A stretch of DNA of 64,000 bases from Gemmatimonadales bacterium (GCA_019038745.1 JAHOYV010000057.1:1-64000), one strand, 5' to 3'; positions 1-9,414 are shown, numbered from the stretch's first letter. A program made the numbers and translations. The notes: a model not told the origin generated them from the letters alone.

Positions 1-1058
1 GTGGTCAGCTTCAGGGCTTCATCTTCGTCCAACCTGAAAACAGTTTGCACGGAGCCCTTGCCGTAAGACGTTTTTCCCACGACGAGCCCCGCGTCGTGGT
101 CCTGAAGGGCGGCAGCCACGATCTCACTGGCCGAGGCGGACGATCCGTTGATCATTACCACAATGGGGACTTCGTTATATATCTTACCCCGCGACTGGCT
201 GAAAAACGATTTGTTCTGCGAGCGCAGACGTCCCTTGGTGAAGACCACCATCTCGTCATGTTCGATGAACAGTTCACTCACTCCCTGGGCCGTATCAAGC
301 AGGCCACCCGGGTTGAAACGGAGGTCCAGAATAAGCCCCCGCATACCCTCAGCGGTCAATTGGTCCAACTTATCCTTCAACTCATCTTTGGTCGTACGCG
401 CAAAATTCTGCACCCGGATGTAGCCGATGTCCTCCATGATGAACGCGTAGGGAACACTCTCGAGCTTGATGATATCACGAATGATAGTCAACGGGATGGG
501 TTTCTCCACACCCGGCCTCTTGATCAGAATGTTCGCTTTGGTGCCTGGAGGTCCGCGCAGCAATTTGATCGCATCACGGCTGGTGAAATCGAAGCTGGAT
601 TGCCCTTCGATCTCGATGATCTGGTCCCCACCCTGGACACCCATGTAGTAGGCGGGCGTCCCCTCTATGGGTGAAACCACGGTCGGATAGTGGTCGCGAA
701 CATTGATTGATATGCCCAGGCCACCGAACTCTCCTTCGGTGGACATCATCAGATCCTCGTAGTTCACCGGGGGCAGGTAATTGGAATGGGGATCCAATTC
801 CTCCATCATGCCCTTTATACCAGCGGCCATGACTTCATGAGGATCGACCTCGTCGACGTAGTTGTTGATGACCCGTTCGTAAACGTCTCCCAGAATCTTA
901 AGACTTTCGTAGAATTCCCGCCTCCGGGCTGCCGCGTCATCCTGGGCCACCGCCAGGGTCGCCGGCAGGATGGAAACCAGCACGGTGAACAACAGGAAGC
1001 GGAAAAACTTGCGGCCGGGCCGAAAAGAATTCCCGTTGAAGGTCGAATTCAAAATCAT
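1..1058 (-). CDS. S41A carboxyl-terminal processing peptidase (CtpA/Prc type), 3' end cut by window
   Basis: A periplasmic serine protease that cleaves proteins from their C-termini. The first 352 residues are present and the C-terminus lies outside the window. A signal peptide covers about residues 18-39, with likely cleavage after AVA. The PDZ domain is roughly residues 98-190, with the ligand-loop sequence GGLGI. In the protease core the Ser/Lys dyad is visible: NGSSASASE holds Ser308 and SYGKGSVQ holds Lys333, with the 25-residue spacing seen in Prc and CtpB. The ATG at 1058 is the first start of the frame and has a GGA-rich stretch just upstream. It lies 108 bp downstream of tmk on the same strand. 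Family assignment is firm; the natural substrate is not evident. Confidence 0.93.
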   Translation of the reverse strand, partial: MILNSTFNGNSFRPGRKFFRFLLFTVLVSILPATLAVAQDDAAARRREFYESLKILGDVYERVINNYVDEVDPHEVMAAGIKGMMEELDPHSNYLPPVNYEDLMMSTEGEFGGLGISINVRDHYPTVVSPIEGTPAYYMGVQGGDQIIEIEGQSSFDFTSRDAIKLLRGPPGTKANILIKRPGVEKPIPLTIIRDIIKLESVPYAFIMEDIGYIRVQNFARTTKDELKDKLDQLTAEGMRGLILDLRFNPGGLLDTAQGVSELFIEHDEMVVFTKGRLRSQNKSFFSQSRGKIYNEVPIVVMINGSSASASEIVAAALQDHDAGLVVGKTSYGKGSVQTVFRLDEDEALKLT

Positions 1059-1166
1059 GGCTTATCCTTCGTTGACGGCCGGAACGGCCATAATGACCGG
1101 GCCTTGATGGATTTCAGACCCGAACCGAGCCTCTCCTAAATAAAGGGAAAAAGCCCAGACCGCGCG

Positions 1167-1832
1167 TCACAATGTATAAAGCAAGCGATGTTCCACTTTT
1201 CGTAATTCTTGTACGGCCTGCTCCATAACGACTTCGGGAGCAGCGGAAGCATCCAGTGTGCGGAAACGGGAATCATCAGATTCAGACATGGCCAAGTAAC
1301 CTGAAAAGACCCTTTCATGGAATTCTACCGTTTCCCGGTCCAGCCGGTCGGTAATCCGGGTTTTGAGCCGCATGCGCCCCAAGTGTGGAGGGAGCAGGCA
1401 CAATAACGTCAAATCCGGCTGCAAGCCACCCAGAGCAATCGCATTCAACGCGTGAACAGTTCCCGTGCCCAACCCACGACCGAAACCCTGGTATGCCACG
1501 GAGGCGTCTGCGAAGCGGTCACACAGAACAATTTTGTCCTCCGCCAAAGCCGGGCGGATCGTTTCCCGTATCAATTGGGCCCGGCTGGCAACCATCAGCA
1601 ATAATTCCGTCTCTGCGCACATTCCCTCAGACGCCAGATCCAGTAAAATGTTCCGGATTTGCTCGCCGATGGCCGTGCCGCCCGGTTCCCTGACCAGGAC
1701 CGGGGTTGCGCCTATCCCATCCAGTTTCTGAGCCAGGGAGCGAATCAGTGTGGTCTTGCCGCTACCCTCGGGACCTTCAAAGGTTATTAATAGGCCTTTG
1801 CCTCGATTGGGAAGGGATTCCGGGTCGGTCAC
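1167..1832 (-). CDS. tmk: thymidylate kinase
   Basis: Phosphorylates dTMP to dTDP in the cytoplasm, an essential step of dTTP synthesis. The 221-residue protein has the family's usual length. The P-loop GPEGSGKT is at residues 20-27, REPGG at 48-52, and the DRFADASVAYQG segment starts near residue 105. The LID-like region follows around 155-172. The start is taken as the GTG at 1832: it overlaps the stop of the upstream phosphatidyltransferase (GTGA) and is preceded by GGAGGAGC. A longer open frame upstream is only antisense to known code. One small oddity is that the usual acidic residue of the LYLDV-type strand is missing (LTLLCLLPP). Confidence 0.95.
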   Translation of the reverse strand: MTDPESLPNRGKGLLITFEGPEGSGKTTLIRSLAQKLDGIGATPVLVREPGGTAIGEQIRNILLDLASEGMCAETELLLMVASRAQLIRETIRPALAEDKIVLCDRFADASVAYQGFGRGLGTGTVHALNAIALGGLQPDLTLLCLLPPHLGRMRLKTRITDRLDRETVEFHERVFSGYLAMSESDDSRFRTLDASAAPEVVMEQAVQELRKVEHRLLYTL

Positions 1833-2449
1833 TTCAGCTCCTCCTGAGGGTCGCCCGGCCCAGGTAGCTTGGCCGCCACGTGGACCATGCGCTGCACCGA
1901 CGTTGCCAGGGTGGCCACGGCCAGGAAGGCAAGCACGGGAATCAGGATCCAACTGCCAAGCAACAGACCCACCGTCAGAAGGATCACCCGCTCGGTCCTT
2001 TGCAACCAGCCGACAAAGCACGTCTCGCCCACACCCTCGGCCCTGGCCCGCACATAGCTGGTGGTCAAACTACCCACCGCCGTGGCCAGGATCAGCAGTA
2101 GGGCCCATGCATTGGCCCCATCGGAATGAACGGCGTAGTGCCAGGTCAAGCCGGCAAACAGAAAGGCCTCGCCGAAACGGTCAAAACAGGAATCAAGAAA
2201 AGCGCCCCGCTTGGAGACCGTGCCCTGCAATCTGGCCAAATCACCATCCAGCATGTCGAAGGCAGAGCCGATCACGAACACCAACCCTCCTAAGAACAGG
2301 CTGCCCCGGGCAATGATCAGACCGGATAGCGCAGTGATGAACAGTCCCGTCAATGAAACCGCCAGGGGAGTCATCCCTAACCGGTCCAGCCCCAAAACAA
2401 TGGGCCGAACCTTACCCCGGGCTTCCTGTTTGATCCTGTCGAAATCCAT
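1829..2449 (-). CDS. CDP-alcohol phosphatidyltransferase family membrane protein
   Basis: An integral membrane enzyme that joins a CDP-linked lipid to an alcohol to make a phospholipid head group. The 206-residue protein carries the complete CAPT signature D-x2-DG-x2-AR-x8-G-x3-D-x3-D: D65, D68, G69, A72, R73, G82, D86 and D90, all correctly spaced. Several hydrophobic segments flank it. The form with a short N-terminus resembles inositol-phosphate-type and PgsA-type enzymes, but the acceptor alcohol cannot be read from the sequence. Its ATG overlaps the rsmI stop by one base (TAATG) with GGGAGG upstream, and its own end overlaps tmk, so it sits inside a translationally coupled operon. Confidence 0.9.
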   Translation of the reverse strand: MDFDRIKQEARGKVRPIVLGLDRLGMTPLAVSLTGLFITALSGLIIARGSLFLGGLVFVIGSAFDMLDGDLARLQGTVSKRGAFLDSCFDRFGEAFLFAGLTWHYAVHSDGANAWALLLILATAVGSLTTSYVRARAEGVGETCFVGWLQRTERVILLTVGLLLGSWILIPVLAFLAVATLATSVQRMVHVAAKLPGPGDPQEELK

Positions 2450-3177
2450 TATTCCTCCCGGTTCTTCTTCCTGCCCAGGCCCTTTACCACCAGCACCAAC
2501 TCGCCTTTGAGCCGGGACCCGGTCATTGTTTTTTGCAACTCCGAGGCGGTTCCCTTCAGGGTCTCCTCGTGCAATTTGGTGATCTCACGTGCGATGGCAA
2601 GGGGTCGCTCCGGGGCGATCCCCGCCAGAAGTTCCAGCGTAGATTGAATCCGGTGACAGGACTCCAGAATTAGAACCGTTCCCTGCTCCTCCATTATCTT
2701 GGCCAGAAACGTGGAACGCTGCCCCTTTTTCCGTGGAGGGTACCCTACGAAAAGGAATCGGTCAGTGGGAAACCCGGAAAGGACAAGCGCCGCCAAAGTG
2801 CTGCTGGGGCCGGGGATCACAGTCCAGGTCAGGTTAGCCTCCTGGAGAGCCTTGATCAAGGAGTACCCAGGATCCGAGACACAGGGCATCCCCGCGTCGC
2901 TGACAACCGCAACCTTCTGACCAGCCTGCAGGCGATCCACGATTTGGGGTACGACCCGAGACTTGTTGTGATCGTGGTAACTGACCATCGGAGCCCGGAT
3001 TCCGTAGTGATCCAGCAGACGCCGAGTATGCCGGGTGTCCTCGGCAAAAACCACCTCGGCAGCACTGAGCACACCCAAGGCACGCAAGCCGATGTCGCCC
3101 AAATTGCCGATCGGGGTAGCCACGAAATGGCATATGCCTGCCGGGAAATCGATCTCCGGAACGACTAAAGTATTCAA
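2449..3177 (-). CDS. rsmI: 16S rRNA (cytidine(1402)-2'-O)-methyltransferase
   Basis: Methylates the ribose of C1402 in the decoding centre of 16S rRNA using SAM. The 242-residue protein belongs to the tetrapyrrole-methylase (SAM-dependent) fold. The N-terminal signature VATPIGNLGDIGLRAL is at about residues 19-34, followed by FAEDTRHTRRLL and the VSDAGMPCVSDPG loop. The start codon is TTG at 3177, overlapping the nadE stop (TTGA); no in-frame ATG exists before the conserved region. It is slightly shorter than some homologues (about 280 residues), lacking the C-terminal extension. Confidence 0.94.
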   Translation of the reverse strand: MNTLVVPEIDFPAGICHFVATPIGNLGDIGLRALGVLSAAEVVFAEDTRHTRRLLDHYGIRAPMVSYHDHNKSRVVPQIVDRLQAGQKVAVVSDAGMPCVSDPGYSLIKALQEANLTWTVIPGPSSTLAALVLSGFPTDRFLFVGYPPRKKGQRSTFLAKIMEEQGTVLILESCHRIQSTLELLAGIAPERPLAIAREITKLHEETLKGTASELQKTMTGSRLKGELVLVVKGLGRKKNREE

Positions 3178-4040
3178 CTCGCCTCGCCCCCCTGATTTTC
3201 GATACCGGCATCCGGATCAGCCCGACCGGAAAACTCCGCCACGGGAGGCAAGTTACGCTTGAAGGAATTGGCCTGCACGCGGAAAATCACTTTTTCGATC
3301 AGGTCGGCAGAGAATCCCAGGGCAGCCAAACGCCGAGGGCCCAAACCCTGATCCACCAGGTGATGCAGCAAATGATCGACCTCTGCGTAGGTGAAGCCCA
3401 GCTCATCCTCATCGGCCTGCCCTTCCCAAAGATCCGCACTCGGGGCCTTGGTCAGCATCTGCTGCGGCAATTCCAGCCAGGCCGACAGGAGACGGACCTC
3501 TGTCTTGTACAGCTGGCCGAGGGGATTCAGGGCGCAGGCGTTGTCGCCGTGAAGGGTGGTATAACCGAGGAGATCTTCGGTCCGGTTGCCCGTGCCCAGG
3601 ACCAGGGCATCCCCGGCCGCGGACTGGTCGTATAGCACCATCATTCGACAACGGGCCATAATGTTACCCCGGCGAATGCGGTCCGCATCGGAGTTCTCCG
3701 GGATTCCCGCCAGAAACGCGTCAGCCATCGGCGTGATCTCCACCTTCTGGACAGGCATGCCTAAAGTTTCGCCCACGGCCAGGGCATCGGTAACTGAGGC
3801 CGCTGAACTCGTGGCATAGGGCATCATCACTCCGGTAATTTTTTCCGGTCCCACTGCTCGAACGGCCAAACCGGCCGCTACCGCCGAATCGATCCCTCCT
3901 GAAAGACCTACCACCAACCGGTCCTTGCCGGCTGCGGCCAGGACGGATTTAATGAACCGTTCACAGACTTCACCGGCACGCCCCGGTGCTATGGCCCATT
4001 CAGGCTGGTCCAAACCCTTGAATTCCCTTGTGCCGGACAT
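3174..4040 (-). CDS. nadE: NH3-dependent NAD+ synthetase
   Basis: Last step of NAD+ synthesis: amidates deamido-NAD+ with ammonia and ATP. The 288-residue protein has the ATP-pyrophosphatase P-loop SGGIDS at residues 47-52 and the conserved GTGNRTEDLLGY region. There is no glutaminase domain, so this is the short ammonia-dependent type. ATG at 4040 is preceded by AAAGGAATCGG. It follows trkH after a 53-bp gap and overlaps rsmI by 4 bp. Confidence 0.95.
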   Translation of the reverse strand: MSGTREFKGLDQPEWAIAPGRAGEVCERFIKSVLAAAGKDRLVVGLSGGIDSAVAAGLAVRAVGPEKITGVMMPYATSSAASVTDALAVGETLGMPVQKVEITPMADAFLAGIPENSDADRIRRGNIMARCRMMVLYDQSAAGDALVLGTGNRTEDLLGYTTLHGDNACALNPLGQLYKTEVRLLSAWLELPQQMLTKAPSADLWEGQADEDELGFTYAEVDHLLHHLVDQGLGPRRLAALGFSADLIEKVIFRVQANSFKRNLPPVAEFSGRADPDAGIENQGGEAS

Positions 4041-4093
4041 CCGATTCCTTTCGCGAAACCCGGGTCATATCCTGAACATCAACCAGGGCACAA

Positions 4094-5542
4094 TCAACTC
4101 TTGCGCCAGGCTCCGGGCATGAACAGGACCAGGACGGTGAACAGTTCCAGGCGGCCGATCAACATGAAAAGGATCAAGAGCCACTTTTCCCAATCCAGAA
4201 AACTAGAATAATTATTGGCCGGACCCACCAACCCCAGGCCGGGACCGATATTGCCCAGGGTCGCCGCCGTCGCCCCGACGGAAGTAACCAGGTCACGCCC
4301 GCCGAGGGTCAGGATCAGCACACCTGAAAGATAGACAAGCATGAACAACAGGAAAAACCCGAGTACGTTTGTTATCAGGGCTGGAGACAACGACCGGTCG
4401 TTGAACCACACCGTGAAAACACCGCGCGGGTGCAGCACCTTCTTCATCTCAAGCTTGGCATGCTTCAGCAGAATCAATACGCGCATCACCTTGATGCCGC
4501 CGCCGGTTGATCCTGCGCAACCACCGATCGCCATCAGGCCCAGAAGTATTGACTGGGCAACGGGTGGCCACAGCAAATAGTCCGATGTTCCAAAACCTGT
4601 TGTCGTCATGATGGCGACAACCTGGAAAATAGTGTGGCGAACCGTATCGTGGGCAGAAGCAAAGAAGTGAACCGGAAACAGGGTGGCGCCGATTAAGACC
4701 ATGCTGCCAAGAAGGATGCCCAAGTACAATCTGAATTCCTCATCCCGCCGGTAGGCGCCCAGCTTTCCCGTCAGGGCCAAGTAGTGTAGCGAAAAATTGG
4801 TCCCCGCCATGAGCATGAACCCGATAACAATCCACTCCACGGCTGGATTCTGATATCCACCCACACTGGCATTGTGATTACTGAACCCACCCGTGGCCAT
4901 CGTGGCCAAGGAATGACAAACCGCGTCGAAGAAACCCATCCCCGCAATCATCAGGGCGAAGATCTCAAGCACGGTGAGTAGAACGTATACCCCCCACAGC
5001 AGCTTGGCTGTTTCACGGATTCGGGGAGTCAGCCGCTCGGCGACGGGCCCGGGGACCTCGGCCCGAAAGAGCTGCATCCCACCGACCCCCAGCAAAGGTA
5101 GAATGGCCACCGCCAGCAGGACAATTCCCATGCCCCCCAACCATTGGGTCAAGGACCGCCAGAACAAAGTACCGTGTGAACGGCCTTCGATATCATTGAG
5201 AATGGAGGCCCCAGTAGTGGAAAATCCGGAGATCGATTCGAAGGCGGCATCGGTGAAGGAAGGAATCTGACCGCTCAGCCAGTAGGGAACCGCTCCCAGC
5301 AAACCCACACACAGCCACCCGAAGGCCACAACGGCAAACCCTTCGCGGATCCGCAGATCAGGGGCGTCTCGCAGTATCAGGAGGGCCGACCCGCCCATAA
5401 CAACACCCATACCGGCAGCGGCCAGAAAATGGACCCAGTCGGGTTCACCGTAGATGGCCGCAACCAGGGCAGGCAACAACAAACAGGCCGCCGTGACCAG
5501 CAACAAAAATCCCAGTACCTTGACTACCGATCTGATATTCAC
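4094..5542 (-). CDS. trkH: TrkH/KtrB family potassium uptake transmembrane subunit
   Basis: Pore-forming subunit of a Trk/Ktr potassium transporter in the inner membrane. The 482-residue protein is almost wholly hydrophobic, with repeated M-P-M units and P-loops such as SGFSTTGAS (about residues 105-113), TGGFSNHN, TTTGFGTSDY and the STGGGIKVMR segment. The GTG start at 5542 overlaps the trkA stop (GTGA). Together with trkA it forms a complete two-gene uptake system. Confidence 0.94.
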   Translation of the reverse strand: MNIRSVVKVLGFLLLVTAACLLLPALVAAIYGEPDWVHFLAAAGMGVVMGGSALLILRDAPDLRIREGFAVVAFGWLCVGLLGAVPYWLSGQIPSFTDAAFESISGFSTTGASILNDIEGRSHGTLFWRSLTQWLGGMGIVLLAVAILPLLGVGGMQLFRAEVPGPVAERLTPRIRETAKLLWGVYVLLTVLEIFALMIAGMGFFDAVCHSLATMATGGFSNHNASVGGYQNPAVEWIVIGFMLMAGTNFSLHYLALTGKLGAYRRDEEFRLYLGILLGSMVLIGATLFPVHFFASAHDTVRHTIFQVVAIMTTTGFGTSDYLLWPPVAQSILLGLMAIGGCAGSTGGGIKVMRVLILLKHAKLEMKKVLHPRGVFTVWFNDRSLSPALITNVLGFFLLFMLVYLSGVLILTLGGRDLVTSVGATAATLGNIGPGLGLVGPANNYSSFLDWEKWLLILFMLIGRLELFTVLVLFMPGAWRKS

Positions 5543-6885
5543 GATTGGCCACCAGCGAAGAAATTCTCTACTGCGGCGACTCCTCCGGGAAGAGCGAAGA
5601 CAACCACCTCGTCGCCGACTTCCAGCAGGGTGGATCCGGTCGGGGTCAGGACTCGGCCCCGCTTAAGGACAGCGCCGATCACCGCTTCGGGCGGGAAATC
5701 CAGATCCATCAATGCTTGTCCCAGCCAGGAGCATTCAGCACCCACCCGCAACTGCAGGATTTCGGCGCCACTGTAACCCAGGCGCTCGGAATTGATGACC
5801 GCGCCCCGCTTAACGAAGCTGGAAATCCAGGTGGAAGTGGACAACCGGGGCGAAACCGCCGCATCCACTCCCAACAGAGGCAAAAGGGGCACATAATCGG
5901 TGCGATTTACCAGACAGACCGTTTTTCCGGCCCCGTGGTGGCGAGCCAACAGGCAGGCCATGATGTTTGTCTCCTCTCGGCCGCTGACCGAAACGAAACC
6001 GTCCATCTCCCCCACGCCTTCACTGTCCAGAAGATCCGAATCGGCCCCTTCGCCACACAGTACTAAGGCGTGCCGCAATTGCTCGGATGCCAGTCGGCAC
6101 TTTCCCTCGTCCCGATCGATAATCTTGACCTTGACCCCGGCGGCCAGCAGATCGCGGGCGAGTTCCAAACCGATGTCGTTGGCCCCGACGATCATCACCC
6201 GCGAAAGACGTTTTCCCCCCGAACGGAAATAGATCAGGGACCGGTCCACACGGCTGCGCGGTCCGGCCATGAAGACCTGGTCGTCAGCCTTGATTACGGT
6301 ATGGCCCCTGGGAATAAGGGTTTCTCCGTCCCGTACGATAGTGGTGACCAGGGCGATACGCTGGCCCAGCTCCCGGTGAATCTCGGCCAAGGTTTTGCCC
6401 TCGACCTTGGAACCCGTCTCTACGCGGGTTCCACTGATCCGCACCTTGCCGCCGGCAAACTCGTGAATTTCGGTAGCCCCGGTCTGAAGCAGGATTTCCC
6501 TAATGGAGTGAACCGCCTCATGCTGGGGATTGATGGCCATACTGATGCCGTCCAGCAAAAGCCGGTGGTCCTGATAATAATCCTCCTGACGAACCCGGGC
6601 AACCTTGACCCGCGCGCCCAGGACGTGGGCTGTTTGGCAGGCAATGATGTTGATTTCGTCCGAATCGGTAACCGCCGTGAAGAGATCGCAATCCCTCATC
6701 TTTACCTCACGGAGAACCTTGGGACTTACCCCGCTTCCAGTAACAAACCGGCAGTCCAGATGCTCCGCTACCTTGTCCAGACGGGATGGATCCTTCTCGA
6801 CGAGAGTCACATCGTGCTCCCGCCGACTGATGGTCCGAGCCAGCTCGAAACCAACGGATCCCGCCCCAATAATTACGATTTTCAA
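5539..6885 (-). CDS. trkA: Trk system potassium uptake regulatory protein TrkA
   Basis: Cytoplasmic gating subunit of the Trk potassium channel that binds NAD(H) or nucleotides. It contains two TrkA_N (RCK) and TrkA_C pairs. The first Rossmann motif, IIGAGSVGFELA, is at the N-terminus; the second, IVGANDIGLELA, begins near residue 230. Each is followed by a C-terminal ligand-binding lobe. The start is chosen as TTG at 6885, eight bases after AGGGAG and directly before the first beta strand. A GTG at 6915 would add ten residues but has no clear ribosome binding site. Its stop overlaps the trkH start. Confidence 0.92.
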   Translation of the reverse strand: MKIVIIGAGSVGFELARTISRREHDVTLVEKDPSRLDKVAEHLDCRFVTGSGVSPKVLREVKMRDCDLFTAVTDSDEINIIACQTAHVLGARVKVARVRQEDYYQDHRLLLDGISMAINPQHEAVHSIREILLQTGATEIHEFAGGKVRISGTRVETGSKVEGKTLAEIHRELGQRIALVTTIVRDGETLIPRGHTVIKADDQVFMAGPRSRVDRSLIYFRSGGKRLSRVMIVGANDIGLELARDLLAAGVKVKIIDRDEGKCRLASEQLRHALVLCGEGADSDLLDSEGVGEMDGFVSVSGREETNIMACLLARHHGAGKTVCLVNRTDYVPLLPLLGVDAAVSPRLSTSTWISSFVKRGAVINSERLGYSGAEILQLRVGAECSWLGQALMDLDFPPEAVIGAVLKRGRVLTPTGSTLLEVGDEVVVFALPGGVAAVENFFAGGQS

Positions 6886-6945
6886 GATGGGACTCCCTGT
6901 AGGGTTAAACGGCACCCCAGCCCGGTTTTCCGGAAAAACTCAGGA

Positions 6946-7971
6946 CTACCGAAAAGAGTTCACAGCCTCCAGAACCAGCAGAACATCATCCGTTGAAGTG
7001 TCCAGATTAGGGATCAGGCGGACTCGCCCGGGCCCGAAACCAACGCCCAGCACGCCTTGGCATTCAAGGTGTTCCAGCAGGGCCTGATCCCGACCAACTC
7101 CCTCAACGTCGATGATCACGATGTTCGTGTCCACGGGATGATTCACCTTCAACCCGGAATGGTCAAGCCCATCGACGATCATCCTGGCATGGACGTGGTC
7201 CTCGGCCAGCCGCGCCAGGTTGTGCTCAAGGGCGTACAGGCAGGCAGCGGCCAGGATTCCGGCCTGGCGCATTCCGCCGCCCAATATCTTGCGAAAGCGG
7301 TGGGCCCGGCTGATAACTGCTTGATCTCCGGCCAGGATAGAACCCACCGGTGCCCCCAACCCCTTGGAAAAACATACGGAAACTGTATCGGCCGGAGCAG
7401 CCAATTCGGCCAAGGGCATACCGACGGCTATGTGCGTATGCCAGAGCCGGGCCCCGTCCAAATGCACTCTCAAGCCGAGGGCATGGGATTGCTCCCCGAT
7501 CTCCACCATTTTTTCCTGGGGAAAGACAACGCCTCCGGCCCGGTTGTGCGTATTTTCCAGACAGACCAGACGGGGTGGAGCGCAATGTACGTTGTCAGGA
7601 TTTAAAACCCCTTCGACCTGGGTCCATTCCAGCCAGCCGCACGGGGCATCCAGACAAGTGACCAACAACCCACTCAGCATCGCTGGACCACCGGCCTCGT
7701 ACCGATAAATATGCGCCCCGTCTTCCATTATGATCTGGTCGCCGGGAGAAGTTTGAGCTTTCAGGGCCAATTGGTTGCCCATCGTTCCGCTGGGCACAAA
7801 AAGGGCCGCCTCCTTGCCCAGAAGTTCGGCCACCACTTCCTGAAGGTGATTGACCGTTGGATCATCTCCAAACACGTCGTCGCCCACGGCGGCAGTCATC
7901 ATAGCCCGGCGCATCGCATCGGTAGGCCGAGTCACCGTATCGCTGCGCATATCGACCCTTTGCCTGGTCAT
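6946..7971 (-). CDS. ltaE: low-specificity L-threonine aldolase (PLP enzyme)
   Basis: Cleaves L-threonine or L-allo-threonine to glycine and acetaldehyde. The 341-residue protein is a fold-type I PLP enzyme of normal length. RSDTVTRPT opens the protein, [11 protein letters not shown] is at residues 30-40, and SGTMGNQLA at about 61-69 contacts the cofactor phosphate. The LDGAR motif (171-175) holds the PLP aspartate, and [11 protein letters not shown] places the Schiff-base lysine at 203. ATG at 7971 follows GGGAGGCAAACA. It lies 60 bp upstream of trkA on the same strand and may share its transcript. Confidence 0.94.
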   Translation of the reverse strand: MTRQRVDMRSDTVTRPTDAMRRAMMTAAVGDDVFGDDPTVNHLQEVVAELLGKEAALFVPSGTMGNQLALKAQTSPGDQIIMEDGAHIYRYEAGGPAMLSGLLVTCLDAPCGWLEWTQVEGVLNPDNVHCAPPRLVCLENTHNRAGGVVFPQEKMVEIGEQSHALGLRVHLDGARLWHTHIAVGMPLAELAAPADTVSVCFSKGLGAPVGSILAGDQAVISRAHRFRKILGGGMRQAGILAAACLYALEHNLARLAEDHVHARMIVDGLDHSGLKVNHPVDTNIVIIDVEGVGRDQALLEHLECQGVLGVGFGPGRVRLIPNLDTSTDDVLLVLEAVNSFR

Positions 7972-8142
7972 TGTTTGCCTCCCTGCAAAGGCCGGAAATT
8001 CGATAATTATGATCCACCCCGAAATGACAATGAGAACCGGCCCCTGGACCCACGGCCGAGAAACCGGTTCTCATATAAGATACTGCCAATTCGAGCACAC
8101 TCCACCCTGATGGGTGGGTAAATCAGTTCTATCAAGAGGAGT

Positions 8143-8424
8143 TCAGCTGGTGGCGGCCACCTTGTCCTTGAGCATCTTGGATACCTTGAACACTGGAACC
8201 TTGCGAGAAGGCACAGGCACGGCTTCACCGGTACGGGGATTCCGGGCCATACGTTCCTTGCGCTCCTTGACCTTGAAGGTGCCGAAACCACGAATTTCGA
8301 GATGGCGTCCTTCAATCAGCAGGTCGCCGATTTTCAGAAGGAACAAGTCTACCGTCTCGGCCACTTCTTTCTTGGTCAGCCCGGTTTTTTGGGCAATGTC
8401 TTCAACTATATCGGCTTTGGTCAT
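8143..8424 (-). CDS. HU/IHF family DNA-binding protein
   Basis: A small nucleoid protein that bends DNA. The 93-residue sequence begins MTKADIVEDIAQKTGLTKKE, carries the beta-arm GFGTFKVKERKERMARNPRTG region (split here as RGFGTF and ARNPRTGE), and ends in a basic helix. ATG at 8424 is chosen over upstream in-frame codons because it has a strong AAGGAGGC site and matches the family's N-terminus. HU and IHF subunits cannot be separated with confidence here. A sigma-70-like promoter lies about 60 bp upstream. Confidence 0.94.
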   Translation of the reverse strand: MTKADIVEDIAQKTGLTKKEVAETVDLFLLKIGDLLIEGRHLEIRGFGTFKVKERKERMARNPRTGEAVPVPSRKVPVFKVSKMLKDKVAATS

Positions 8425-8482
8425 GACAAGCCTCCTTGTCCAACGGCTCGAATCGAGGGAATACCATACTAAGACTCTAAAC

Positions 8483-8511
8483 ATCTTCACCCATAAGCCG
8501 TGAGTTGTCAA
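8483..8511 (-). promoter_or_regulatory. candidate sigma-70 promoter for the HU gene
   Basis: A perfect -35 hexamer TTGACA (plus-strand positions 8506-8511) is followed after 17 bp by GAAGAT (8483-8488), a weak -10 with 3 of 6 matches. Transcription would run into the HU gene about 55 bp downstream. Called on spacing and the perfect -35 only. Confidence 0.45.
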
Positions 8512-8842
8512 GGGCCTAACTCTGATTTTCTCCTGGTCATACAATCACGCCCTAATAAAATAGTCCGGATCCGACGATATCCTGCCAAACACAATTTCAG
8601 AGGCACAACCAAATAATTAAAAATTCAATCCCGGACTCCGGCCCTCTTGAGGGAATGCGGGCAAGATGCATTATCCTCCCCTGATTACCGAGCAAGACGA
8701 AAGGGTCAGGGAGGGATCGAATGGTCTCATGACTCCTCTCAATACCTCATTGATCGCCCTAATTTCTTAATATTTGTGGTGTTTTGGAGTTTTATTCAAA
8801 GAAAACATCAAGTGGCACTCCGATTGCAGTTTTGGGGAGAAC

Positions 8843-8901
8843 GCGGTCGGAAGAGCAGCAACAAACAACCGTGCCACTGCAACCGATTCTCTTCCGACCG
8901 C
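8843..8901 (+). repeat. 13-bp perfect inverted repeat (stem-loop) in the leader of the lipoprotein gene
   Basis: GCGGTCGGAAGAG at 8843-8855 pairs perfectly with CTCTTCCGACCGC at 8889-8901 around a 33-nt spacer. It lies 48 bp before the ATG at 8950 and so probably within the mRNA leader. There is no U-run after it, so a terminator is unlikely; an mRNA stability or translational control structure, or a protein-binding palindrome, fits better. Confidence 0.6.
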
Positions 8902-8949
8902 CTCAACAAAGAACCATCGGGCAACTTAGCGAAACTGGAGGACCCAATC

Positions 8950-9414
8950 ATGACTCGCAACAAGACTATCGTTACTTTCGGACTGATCACCCTCGTATCC
9001 CTGGCCTTCATGGGCTGCGGCAGCGACAGCGACCCGGTGGCCCCGGTCGTCGCCGTCGATGATACCCCCCCTGTCGATGTTATTCCTGATGTGGTTGTCG
9101 ACACTGCACCTCCGGCCGTTCCGTCCAACCTGGTTCTCCAGTTCGACGGCAACACGGCCCTGGTGTCATGGGACGACAACACTACCGATGCCGACTTTGC
9201 CGGCTTCCTGGTTCACAAGACCCACTACGATGACGCCGTCGTCACCCTGGTCGGTATTCCGAGCCAGAGCAACAACATCGCGGACAACAATGTCCTGACC
9301 GGAATCAGCTTCTACAATATCCTGGCGGTGGACAGTTCGGGCAACGAGAGCGCCTACGCCACTATCCAGGTTGTCAAGGAAGACCCCAAGACCCGCTATG
9401 ACTTGGAAGACTAA
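8950..9414 (+). CDS. lipoprotein with a fibronectin type III-like domain (first of a tandem pair)
   Basis: A secreted lipoprotein of 154 residues with unknown function. The signal peptide runs to residue 22 and the lipobox cysteine is Cys23 (FMGC, slightly non-canonical). A Val/Asp/Pro-rich linker follows, then one FnIII-like beta-sandwich from about residue 55, starting APPAVPSNL and ending with the NESAYA strand. ATG at 8950 follows CTGGAGGACC. The next gene is a paralogue with the same architecture. Function probably lies in envelope adhesion or scaffolding, but nothing in the sequence proves it. Confidence 0.8.
   Translation: MTRNKTIVTFGLITLVSLAFMGCGSDSDPVAPVVAVDDTPPVDVIPDVVVDTAPPAVPSNLVLQFDGNTALVSWDDNTTDADFAGFLVHKTHYDDAVVTLVGIPSQSNNIADNNVLTGISFYNILAVDSSGNESAYATIQVVKEDPKTRYDLED

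Larger units (their letters stand above)
8425..8949. other. 525-bp divergent intergenic region between HU and the first lipoprotein
   Basis: No convincing gene is seen on either strand. The left part carries the HU promoter. The middle (about 8590-8620 and 8755-8800) is AT-rich and could hold the plus-strand promoter, although no well-spaced hexamer pair stands out. The right part holds a 13-bp inverted repeat, listed separately. Confidence 0.6.

Noticed and set aside
1385-2316. Long open frames on the plus strand opposite tmk and the phosphatidyltransferase
   Set aside because: They are antisense to well-supported genes, lack ribosome binding sites and have no recognisable domains.
8030-8075. 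GAGAACCGG and CCGGTTCTC arms between HU and threonine aldolase
   Set aside because: Nine-base arms around a spacer of more than 20 bases with no T-run; could be a chance pairing, so not listed as a terminator.
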